Shown here piece after piece: positions 1 to 5,089 of a DNA stretch of 12,566 nt; position 1 is the first letter of the stretch; each line of letters begins with the position of its first letter. The stretch spans positions 11,138 through 23,703 of the forward strand of contig DHYT01000017.1 in the NCBI GenBank assembly GCA_002415465.1, in the 5' to 3' direction. Both the position numbers and the translations under genes were made by a program. The notes under the pieces were generated by a model. It saw nothing but the letters and a program-made list of their open reading frames with translations, was not told the DNA's origin and made no database searches. The DNA is from Desulfobulbaceae bacterium UBA5123 (GTDB lineage Bacteria; Desulfobacterota; Desulfobulbia; Desulfobulbales; UBA5123).

Positions 1-13
1 AGGGGAGGGAGGG

Positions 14-268
14 GTGCTGGTTGCCGAGAAAATGATCGCGGATTTTTTTGAGCTATCCCCGGCCGCGGTCGCCGCGTTCCGTGCGGATGGTCTCCATGTC
101 AAGGAGACCGCCGTGGTGTTGTTGCTCGCCCAGGCAGGCAAAACGCAACCACGGGTCCTTGTCGGCCTCCACCGCAAGTCCGGGCAAAGCTGGAGCGAGA
201 TCGCCCATGGGCTCGGCATCGAACCGGCGATGGCCGGCAAGCGCATCCTCGACCGCCATCGCAAGTGA
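14..268 (+). CDS. Small protein of unknown function (84 aa, possibly 5'-truncated by the window edge)
   Basis: I do not recognise a named family with certainty. The product is soluble-looking, with no signal peptide or membrane segment. Residues about 13-62 resemble small bacterial proteins in which a helical segment leads to a W-S-E-I-A-H-G-L-G-I motif (about residues 60-69), which looks like a helix-turn-helix-type or compact helical domain. The chosen start is GTG at 14, directly after a G-rich stretch that could serve as a ribosome binding site. ATG at 32 is an alternative. No stop codon precedes the GTG within the window in this frame, so the gene may begin upstream. It ends in a basic tail (D-R-H-R-K). 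A gap of 136 bp separates it from the next gene on the same strand, so cotranscription is possible but not shown. That it is a real gene is likely; its function is unknown. Confidence 0.55.
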   Translation: MLVAEKMIADFFELSPAAVAAFRADGLHVKETAVVLLLAQAGKTQPRVLVGLHRKSGQSWSEIAHGLGIEPAMAGKRILDRHRK

Positions 269-404
269 TGGCGCTATCCGCCATTGTAAGGATCGCTGCC
301 AGGGAAGGTCGATCTGGCTATCGATCCATGAAGCTGGTAAGATATAAACTCCGTGAACGGCTGAGATCGGTCCGTGTCGCAATGCACCTCAGTGGAGATG
401 AATT

Positions 405-1208
405 TTGTCAGCAGACCAGATGAACAAACGATGCGCCTCCTGCGGCGCGGCATTGATCGGGAAATACTGCCACGAATGTGGAGAGAAGCTCCATCTCCGA
501 CATGAGTTTGCCCTTGTCCACTATTCCCGCGAGATCATTTACCAGATCACCCACATCGACGCGAAGATCTTTAAGACCCTGCAGTTGCTGGTGACCAGGC
601 CCGGCCGCCTCACCGAGGAGTACCTGATCGGCCGGAAGAAGCCATACATCCGCCCCATCAGGCTTTATCTTGCCCTGAGCATGCTCTACTTCTTCAGTTT
701 CTCCTTCTTTGACAAGGCGGCCTTGCTGGACATCCGTCTGCTGCTCCGGTTCGATTTCACCGGGCGGCTGCTGCCCGCTTTGCAGGCCAAGCAGCAGCTC
801 CTCGGCGGCTTGGCGGATGAGTTGTTTTACCGGAGCGTCAACCAGCAGCTGAACAACAAGATATCCCTGTTGCTGTTTCTGGCAATTTTCATCTATGCCT
901 TTGTTTTTAAGATCATCTTTGTTGCCAAGGATCGGTATTATGTAGAACACCTGATCTTCTGTCTGCACCTGATGTCGTTTTCCTTCCTGCGAGACATGCT
1001 GTTTTTGCCCCTCTATCTGCTGCACAAGCCAACGGGCTTCGGTCTGGCGCTGGCGACCACGGTTGTCTACCTGTTTCTCTCCATGAAAAGGGTGTACGGC
1101 GCCAGGGTGTACAAGATGGTTCTCGCCACCGTCGCCCTCTACGCGGCCTTCAGCGCCATCTTCGGCATTTTCGCCCTGTTTGCCATCTATCAGGTGCTGT
1201 TGGCCTGA
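405..1208 (+). CDS. Zinc-ribbon polytopic membrane protein, DUF3667-like
   Basis: The protein begins with a four-cysteine zinc ribbon (C10, C13, C22, C25). A conserved block at about residues 34-100 follows, containing T-R-P-G-R-L-T-E-E-Y and G-R-K-K-P-Y-I-R-P, which matches my knowledge of the DUF3667 family. Hydrophobic segments at about 87-102, 153-175, 183-205, 212-228 and 238-264 suggest an inner-membrane protein with a cytoplasmic zinc ribbon. The start is TTG at 405, because GGAG at 394-397 lies 7 nt upstream; ATG at 420 is the alternative and would keep the zinc ribbon intact. The family has no established biochemical role that I know of, so none is assigned. Its 3' end lies 12 bp from the 3' end of the convergent Nif11 gene, and no clear terminator lies between them. 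Confidence 0.8.
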   Translation: MSADQMNKRCASCGAALIGKYCHECGEKLHLRHEFALVHYSREIIYQITHIDAKIFKTLQLLVTRPGRLTEEYLIGRKKPYIRPIRLYLALSMLYFFSFSFFDKAALLDIRLLLRFDFTGRLLPALQAKQQLLGGLADELFYRSVNQQLNNKISLLLFLAIFIYAFVFKIIFVAKDRYYVEHLIFCLHLMSFSFLRDMLFLPLYLLHKPTGFGLALATTVVYLFLSMKRVYGARVYKMVLATVALYAAFSAIFGIFALFAIYQVLLA

Positions 1209-1220
1209 CCTGTAAGGACA

Positions 1221-1442
1221 CTATTTCCACCATATCTGCCGCTTGGCTGGGTTGCCGATCAGGTCAAAGGAATCGCCGGACTCCTTCAGCACCGCCTCCA
1301 GTTCCTCTGCGGAAAAATCGTAACCGTCGGCGACCGCCGTGGACACGAATTCGGCCATGGGCCTGATCGCGTCATACCTGTTGCGCATCTCCTGGCTTTC
1401 GCCGCCGGCAATTAAGAATTCTTCCACGTTTTTTTTAGCCAT
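1221..1442 (-). CDS. Small Nif11-domain protein (73 aa)
   Basis: The open frame extends upstream, but the real start is ATG at 1442. A strong ribosome binding site (GGGGGAG on the minus strand) sits 8 nt ahead of it, and the protein then starts M-A-K-K-N-V-E-E-F-L. The segment A-D-G-Y-D-F-S-A-E-E-L-E-A-V-L (about residues 37-51) is the hallmark of the Nif11 domain. That domain is found near nitrogen-fixation genes and as the leader of RiPP natural-product precursors. Here the tail after the domain is only about 20 residues, ends in R-Q-I-W-W-K, and contains no double-glycine cleavage site, cysteines or Ser/Thr-rich core. No modifying enzyme or peptide transporter is visible nearby. I therefore call it a stand-alone Nif11 protein rather than a proven RiPP precursor. 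Its role is unknown. Confidence 0.75.
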   Translation of the reverse strand: MAKKNVEEFLIAGGESQEMRNRYDAIRPMAEFVSTAVADGYDFSAEELEAVLKESGDSFDLIGNPAKRQIWWK

Positions 1443-1502
1443 GATCGCTTCTCCCCCTGTTTGAGTTTCTTTGGCATGGAACAACCTTTTGCCTTCTCTA
1501 TT

Positions 1503-1518
1503 AGCCAAATCCATGCCA
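1503..1518 (-). promoter_or_regulatory. Candidate sigma-54 (-24/-12) promoter for the Nif11 gene
   Basis: Read on the minus strand, the site is TGGCATGGATTTGGCT. It carries GG and GC at the spacing expected for the RpoN consensus TGGCAC-N5-TTGC, with two mismatches at less strict positions. The predicted transcript start, near 1492, gives a leader of about 50 nt before the Nif11 ATG. No good sigma-70 alternative was seen at this position. It was found by eye and is not tested. Confidence 0.3.
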
Positions 1519-1539
1519 TGGGCGGATTTGTGACAATAA

Positions 1540-1568
1540 GATCGAATTAACAACACGTTAGGTCGATC
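1540..1568. promoter_or_regulatory. 29-bp interrupted dyad upstream of the Nif11 gene (candidate operator)
   Basis: The arms are exactly symmetric about position 1554: GATCGA (1540-1545) pairs with TCGATC (1563-1568), and TAAC (1548-1551) pairs with GTTA (1557-1560), with two unpaired bases between the arms on each side. The centre lies about 50 bp upstream of the -12 element of the candidate sigma-54 promoter. This would suit an activator or repressor site; the function is inferred. Confidence 0.35.
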
Positions 1569-1641
1569 ATGGCCAGTGCCGAAATTGTACGGTTTGCGAC
1601 AATGTGGTTACTGCGGCGACGAAAAGGTAAACGGTGATGGG

Positions 1642-2112
1642 TCAGGCGGCGGAGGGATTCTGCCGGATGGCCTCGTAGAGAACGATCCCGGCCGATACGC
1701 CGAGGTTGAGGCTCCGGATATTGGGGTTGGTCATGGGGATGGTGCGACAGCGGTCACGGTAGAGGTTGATGATCTCCTCCGGCAACCCCTTTGTTTCCTT
1801 GCCGAAAACAAAAAAATCACCGGGCCGGTAGGCTATCTCGGTGTAGGACCGGTCTACCTTGGTGGTGAAGAAGTGGAGACTTCCTTCGTCCTGTGCCTCG
1901 AGGAATTCGTCAAAACTCTGCCAGTAGACGATCTTGACGAACCTCCAGTAATCGAGGCCGGCCCGTTTCAGATACCGGTCATCGGTGGAAAAACCCAGGG
2001 GGCGAACCAGATGGAGGACCGAATCGGTGGCTCCGCACAAACGGGCAATGGTGCCGGTGTTGGGCGGAATCTCCGGTTCCACGAGAACGATATTGAAGGG
2101 GGGAGGGTGCAT
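1642..2112 (-). CDS. trmL: tRNA (cytidine/uridine-34 2'-O)-methyltransferase TrmL
   Basis: This 156-residue SPOUT-class methyltransferase has the usual length for TrmL. TrmL uses S-adenosylmethionine to methylate the 2'-OH of the wobble nucleotide in tRNA-Leu isoacceptors. Characteristic blocks are visible: E-P-E-I-P-P-N-T-G-T-I-A-R-L (12-25), F-G-K-E-T-K-G-L-P (103-111), I-P-M (125-127) and R-S-L-N-L-G-V-S-A-G-I-V-L-Y-E-A (133-148). The last three belong to the trefoil-knot cofactor site. The start is ATG at 2112, 15 bp after the stop of the upstream M23 peptidase gene on the same strand. The two are probably cotranscribed, and the weak ribosome binding site suggests possible translational coupling. 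The product is cytoplasmic. I am confident of the family, and of the exact tRNA target by homology only. Confidence 0.93.
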   Translation of the reverse strand: MHPPPFNIVLVEPEIPPNTGTIARLCGATDSVLHLVRPLGFSTDDRYLKRAGLDYWRFVKIVYWQSFDEFLEAQDEGSLHFFTTKVDRSYTEIAYRPGDFFVFGKETKGLPEEIINLYRDRCRTIPMTNPNIRSLNLGVSAGIVLYEAIRQNPSAA

Positions 2113-2127
2113 TGCAACGGAAAGGGA

Positions 2128-3432
2128 TTACATCAGGGCGATCCGCTGATCCGGTTGCAGCAGCATCTGCCGCACCATCAGGATACGCTTGGCGGGGGCC
2201 TGCTCAAGGAGCTCGGCAAGGAGTTCGGTCTGTTCCCGGAAACGGGGCATCGTCTTTTTGCTGATGCGCGACTTGGGTACGAACTGCAGGGCGAACGGGT
2301 TTACGAAGACGTTTTTCTGGGACAGCCGGTAGTCAAGGTGCGGCCCGGTAGACATGCCGGTGGAGCCGACATAGCCGATGATCTCTTTTTGTTTCACCGT
2401 CTGTCCTTGCTTGAGGCCGGATTTGAACCGAGACAGATGCCCGTAGTATGTGCGATAGCCGTTGCGGTGACGAAGAACGATCTGCTTGCCGAATCCGCCC
2501 TTGGCGCCGACGAATGAGACCTTGCCGTCGGCGGCGGCCATGATCGGGGTGCCCACCGGCGCGGCAAGATCAACCCCGAGGTGGGGACGAACCACGCCGA
2601 GGACCGGGTGTTTGCGGCGCATGGTGAAATTGGATGAGACACGACCCACCGGCACGGGCGAACGGATAAAGGCGGAACCGAGATTTTTGCCGCTCCGATC
2701 ATAAAATGAACCGCCGGCGCCGTTTTTGTCGCCGTAACGGACACCCTCGAGGATCTCTCCGTCGGCCTGCTCATAACGTGCGATCAGGATGCGGCCGTAA
2801 CCAATGAACTTGCCGCCCTTGTAATATTTTTCAAAGAGCAGACTGAAGCGATCTCCCTGGCGGGTTTCGGTGTTGAAGTCGATGCGGGAGGAAAAGATAT
2901 CGGCAAAGGCGTAGATCAGGCTCGAATCCACATTGAATTTAGAGAAGGATGCAAAGAGTGAACTGTCGATAACGCCGGCAATGCGTTCGGTATGGCACTC
3001 CAGGGGCACGGCAATCTTTTTGGCCGCGAACCCTTTCTCGGTGCGCTTCAGGGAATAGACATCCAGGGGGCCGGCTTCATAGTTGCAGTGCAAGAGTTTG
3101 TTTTTTTCATCAAGTACGACCGTGTATTTGTCGCCGGGCCGGAGTCGTCTGTAATCAAGGCACTTCTTCATGTTGACGAGGACCTGCCGCGAGACCTCCT
3201 CCGGAAGCGGCAAACGTTCAAGCGAGGTGGAAAAGGTGTCCCCGTCGCGGAGCTCGCCATGGAATTCCTTGTGGTGATGTATAATGGTATCGCTAGGAAC
3301 CGAGGCATTGGCGGTGGCCGCGGTTGAGAGGTTCCGGGTGGTGCGGGAGGGAGGGGTCGGGGTAATGATCGTCAGGACGATGCAGAAGAGGAATACGGTT
3401 ACAAGAAAATGCAGGGTGTGAGAAACTTTCAT
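2128..3432 (-). CDS. Membrane-anchored or periplasmic M23 metallopeptidase (MepM/Csd3-like)
   Basis: This 434-residue protein has an N-terminal hydrophobic segment (about 8-24) that acts as a signal or anchor. A LysM/OapA-like region follows at about 58-110 (G-D-T-F near 64-67, R-P-G-D-K-Y near 98-103), then a Csd3-like second domain at about 138-260, then the peptidase M23 (LytM) domain at about 278-385. Metal and catalytic residues visible are H284 and D288 (P-H-L-G-V-D), H332 (Y-Y-G-H-L) and H365. The terminal motif is G-P-H-L-D-Y-R-L, so D367 stands where the third zinc ligand is usually the second His of H-x-H. The expected role is cleavage of peptide cross-links in periplasmic peptidoglycan during growth. 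A tail of about 50 residues follows the domain. The start is ATG at 3432 with a weak ribosome binding site. It is the first gene of a probable operon with trmL. Confidence 0.9.
   Translation of the reverse strand: MKVSHTLHFLVTVFLFCIVLTIITPTPPSRTTRNLSTAATANASVPSDTIIHHHKEFHGELRDGDTFSTSLERLPLPEEVSRQVLVNMKKCLDYRRLRPGDKYTVVLDEKNKLLHCNYEAGPLDVYSLKRTEKGFAAKKIAVPLECHTERIAGVIDSSLFASFSKFNVDSSLIYAFADIFSSRIDFNTETRQGDRFSLLFEKYYKGGKFIGYGRILIARYEQADGEILEGVRYGDKNGAGGSFYDRSGKNLGSAFIRSPVPVGRVSSNFTMRRKHPVLGVVRPHLGVDLAAPVGTPIMAAADGKVSFVGAKGGFGKQIVLRHRNGYRTYYGHLSRFKSGLKQGQTVKQKEIIGYVGSTGMSTGPHLDYRLSQKNVFVNPFALQFVPKSRISKKTMPRFREQTELLAELLEQAPAKRILMVRQMLLQPDQRIALM
3345..3362 (+). other. G-quadruplex-type motif opposite the 5' coding part of the M23 gene
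   Basis: The plus strand reads GGG-A-GGG-A-GGGG-TC-GGGG: four runs of at least three G with loops of 1-2 nt. It is the template strand for codons 24-30 of the M23 gene, which form a Pro/Thr/Ser linker after the membrane segment. Its first 13 bases (3345-3357) recur exactly at 3-15 of the window. Codon use for a Pro-rich linker could explain it without any regulatory role. Confidence 0.4.
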
Positions 3433-3502
3433 TGTACTTTGAGAATACCCGATTGAAGTTAAGGTAAGCCAACGAATGGAACCACCAATTTTTGTTGAAA
3501 TT

Positions 3503-3531
3503 TTTCTAGCAAAATCTGTTATTTAATGCAA
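3503..3531 (-). promoter_or_regulatory. Candidate sigma-70 promoter for the M23-trmL unit
   Basis: On the minus strand, a -35-like TTGCAT (3526-3531) is separated by 17 bp from a -10-like TAGAAA (3503-3508). A TG one base upstream of the -10 makes it an extended -10. It lies about 70-100 bp upstream of the M23 start. Each hexamer matches consensus at four of six positions, so support is moderate to weak. Confidence 0.3.
3517..3529 (+). repeat. 13-bp direct repeat, copy 1 (TGTTATTTAATGC)
   Basis: An identical copy lies at 3597-3609, exactly 80 bp downstream and in the same orientation. This copy overlaps the -35 and spacer of the candidate M23 promoter. Confidence 0.6.
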
Positions 3532-3596
3532 GATACTTTTTCATTTTAAATGAGCGCGCAACAGGGCGGCTTTTGCTGCATGTGGCGGTAACTGTT

Positions 3597-3609
3597 TGTT
3601 ATTTAATGC
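3597..3609 (+). repeat. 13-bp direct repeat, copy 2 (TGTTATTTAATGC)
   Basis: This is identical to the copy at 3517-3529. Its last three bases form the TGC of a candidate extended -10 element (TGC-TAAAAT) reading towards lysC. The paired placement at both divergent promoters would fit a shared regulator site, but chance in AT-rich DNA is possible. Confidence 0.6.
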
Positions 3610-3630
3610 TAAAATTATTGAAATTATAAT
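3607..3630 (+). promoter_or_regulatory. Candidate promoter elements for the lysC operon
   Basis: Two -10-like elements read towards lysC: an extended -10 at 3607-3615 (TGC-TAAAAT) and a perfect TATAAT at 3625-3630. Neither has a good -35 at standard spacing, so which is used, if either, is unclear. Starts near 3622-3637 would leave a leader of roughly 200 nt containing both downstream hairpins. Confidence 0.3.
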
Positions 3631-3670
3631 AAAACCATCCGCGATGAGGGTTCCGGCCGGTAAAAAAAAT

Positions 3671-3709
3671 AACGTGCGTATCTAGATTTCTTGGGTAAAA
3701 TAGCACGTT
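3671..3709 (+). promoter_or_regulatory. 7-bp inverted repeat in the lysC leader
   Basis: AACGTGC (3671-3677) is the exact reverse complement of GCACGTT (3703-3709), with a 25-nt spacer. It could fold as a long-loop hairpin in the leader RNA or be a DNA-binding site. It lies upstream of the terminator-like hairpin. Confidence 0.35.
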
Positions 3710-3747
3710 TGTCGGGAAAAATTCTTAAAATTAGAGAGACCCTGTGA

Positions 3748-3783
3748 TCCGGCTACCGAGCATGACGGCGACCGGACATTTTT
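3748..3783 (+). terminator. Terminator-like hairpin in the lysC leader (candidate attenuator)
   Basis: TCCGG (3748-3752) pairs with CCGGA (3772-3776) and CCG (3756-3758) with CGG (3766-3768), around a 7-nt loop. A symmetric 3x3 internal loop contains one possible U-G pair. After two bases comes a run of five T (3779-3783). No plus-strand gene ends upstream, so a plus-strand terminator here makes most sense as an attenuator of lysC. The stem is only moderately strong. Confidence 0.45.
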
Positions 3784-3830
3784 ATTGAAGGGGCGCACAA
3801 CTCAACTGTTACGAGGAGCATGCAATATCA

Positions 3831-5051
3831 ATGGCACTGATTGTACAGAAATTCGGGGGGACCTCCGTTGCCAACCCCGACAAGATCAAGGCGGTGGCCA
3901 AGCGGGTACTCGCCTGTAAAAAGAAGGGCAACGATATGGTTGTGGTGCTGTCTGCCATGGCTGGCGAAACCAATCGGTTCGTCGATCTGGCCAACCAGAT
4001 GCAGGCGATCCCCGATCCCCGGGAAATGGATGTCCTGCTCTCCAGCGGCGAGCAGGTGACCATTGCCCTGTTTGCCATGGCGGTCAAGGAGATGGGCGAT
4101 GACGCCGTCTCGCTGCTCGGGGATCAGGTTAAAATCGTCACCGACCGGATGCACACCAAGGCGCGGATCAAGGAGATCGATTCCGCGTTGATCCACAAGC
4201 ATCTCAAGGATGGCAAGATTGTCGTGGTGGCGGGCTTCCAGGGGGTTACCCCGGACGGAGACATCACCACCCTGGGCCGCGGCGGCTCGGATACCACCGC
4301 CGTTGCCCTGGCCGCCGCGTTGAAGGCCGATCAGTGCGACATCTTTACCGATGTCGACGGGGTCTACACCACCGACCCCAACATCTGCGCCGCGGCCCGC
4401 AAGATTGATCGCATTACCTACGATGAAATGCTCGAACTGGCCAGCTTGGGCGCCAAGGTGCTCGATATCCGCTCGGTCGGTATCGCCAAACGTTATAAAG
4501 TACCGCTCCATGTCCGTTCCACCTTTACCGAGAACGAGGGAACATGGGTTGTCGAGGAGGACAAAAAAATGGAATCCATGCAGATCTCAGGTGTGACCTA
4601 CAATAAAAACGAAGCGCGTATCACCATCGCTAAGGTGCCGGATCAGCCGGGCACCGCCAGCAAGATCTTCAAACCGATCTCCGACGCCGGCATCGTCGTC
4701 GATATGATCATCCAGAACACACGCGGCACCGAGATGACCGACATGACCTTCACCGTGCCGCGCACCGACTACAAACGCGCGATGACCCTGGTGGAGAAGA
4801 TCGCCGCCGACATCGGCGCCGAAAGCGTCTCGGGCGCCACGGACATCGTCAAGGTTTCGGTGGTCGGGGTCGGCATGCGCAATCATTCGGGCATTGCCAC
4901 CACCATGTTTGACACCCTCTCCAGCGAGGGGGTCAACATCATGATGATCTCCACCTCCGAGATCAAGATTTCCTGCGTCATCGAGGAAAAATACACCGAA
5001 TTGGCGGTACGTTCCCTGCACAAGGCCTTCAACCTTGACCAGGCGGCCTAA
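3831..5051 (+). CDS. lysC: Aspartate kinase, ACT-regulated
   Basis: LysC phosphorylates L-aspartate to 4-phospho-aspartate with ATP, the first step towards lysine, methionine, threonine and diaminopimelate. The 406 residues match the usual length of the monofunctional class. The kinase domain (about 1-235) has K-F-G-G-T-S (7-12), S-S-G-E (71-74), G-R-G-G-S-D-T-T (149-156) and F-T-D-V-D-G-V-Y-T-T-D-P (172-183). Two ACT domains follow (about 262-330 and 338-406), the site of feedback control, typically by Lys and/or Thr. The start is ATG at 3831. GAGGAG at 3813-3818 is 12 nt away, longer than ideal, but M-A-L-I-V-Q-K-F-G-G-T-S is the standard beginning. The leader carries an attenuator-like hairpin, and an internal in-frame start at 4569 probably gives a separate regulatory subunit. 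cimA follows after 38 bp. Confidence 0.97.
   Translation: MALIVQKFGGTSVANPDKIKAVAKRVLACKKKGNDMVVVLSAMAGETNRFVDLANQMQAIPDPREMDVLLSSGEQVTIALFAMAVKEMGDDAVSLLGDQVKIVTDRMHTKARIKEIDSALIHKHLKDGKIVVVAGFQGVTPDGDITTLGRGGSDTTAVALAAALKADQCDIFTDVDGVYTTDPNICAAARKIDRITYDEMLELASLGAKVLDIRSVGIAKRYKVPLHVRSTFTENEGTWVVEEDKKMESMQISGVTYNKNEARITIAKVPDQPGTASKIFKPISDAGIVVDMIIQNTRGTEMTDMTFTVPRTDYKRAMTLVEKIAADIGAESVSGATDIVKVSVVGVGMRNHSGIATTMFDTLSSEGVNIMMISTSEIKISCVIEEKYTELAVRSLHKAFNLDQAA
4554..4560 (+). promoter_or_regulatory. Internal ribosome binding site within lysC
   Basis: GAGGAGG lies within lysC, 8 nt ahead of the in-frame ATG at 4569 (residue M247). Both the match and the spacing are better than those of the ribosome binding site for the full-length gene. 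It encodes part of the acidic V-E-E-D linker between the kinase and ACT domains, so codon content could partly explain it. Confidence 0.55.
4569..5051 (+). CDS. lysC: Predicted nested beta (regulatory) subunit of aspartate kinase
   Basis: This frame would give a 160-residue protein (M247 to the end of LysC) made only of the two ACT domains. In Bacillus subtilis aspartokinase II and Corynebacterium glutamicum LysC, an in-frame internal start makes exactly such a beta subunit, which joins full-length alpha chains in an alpha2-beta2 enzyme and binds feedback inhibitors. Here the junction between kinase and ACT domains carries a strong, ideally spaced ribosome binding site before the ATG. M250 is a second nearby ATG. 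The internal product is an inference from sequence and family precedent. Confidence 0.55.
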   Translation: MESMQISGVTYNKNEARITIAKVPDQPGTASKIFKPISDAGIVVDMIIQNTRGTEMTDMTFTVPRTDYKRAMTLVEKIAADIGAESVSGATDIVKVSVVGVGMRNHSGIATTMFDTLSSEGVNIMMISTSEIKISCVIEEKYTELAVRSLHKAFNLDQAA

Positions 5052-5089
5052 AGCAGCCTTACCAACGATAGACAACGGCGAGAATCCTC

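Larger units (their letters stand above)
3433..3830. other. 398-bp AT-rich divergent intergenic region between the M23 gene and lysC
   Basis: This is the only gene-free stretch above 300 bp in the window, and its centre (about 3475-3740) is clearly more AT-rich than its surroundings. It holds a candidate minus-strand promoter, two direct copies of a 13-bp word, candidate plus-strand -10 elements, a 7-bp inverted repeat, and a terminator-like hairpin before the lysC ribosome binding site. These are listed separately. I find no convincing protein-coding gene in it. Confidence 0.8.

Noticed and set aside
1569..1637. 22-codon plus-strand ORF (M-A-S-A-E-I-V-R-F-A start, basic tail) between the Nif11 gene and trmL
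   Set aside because: It has only a weak AGG upstream and no recognisable similarity. It lies in a region better explained as Nif11 regulatory DNA. Kept as a note only.
1576..2517. Long plus-strand frame opposite trmL and the M23 gene (313 codons)
   Set aside because: The minus-strand frames have unmistakable family motifs. This frame is Gly/Asp/Val-rich and low in complexity, as expected of an antisense shadow in GC-rich DNA.
3644..3685. 13-codon leader ORF with tandem Lys and tandem Asn codons (M-R-V-P-A-G-K-K-N-N-V-R-I) before the attenuator hairpin
   Set aside because: It has no ribosome binding site, would start only a few bases after the best -10-derived transcript start, and two Lys codons in an A-rich stretch are weak evidence.
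3600..3830. Lysine riboswitch (L box) upstream of lysC
   Set aside because: I could not find the conserved AGAGG-type core or the five-helix layout. Only two hairpins are visible, so I list an attenuator-like leader instead.
3820..3840. Six-codon ORF overlapping the lysC start (M-Q-Y-Q-W-H)
   Set aside because: The GAGGAG is only one base upstream of its ATG, too close for initiation; the site more plausibly serves the lysC ATG.
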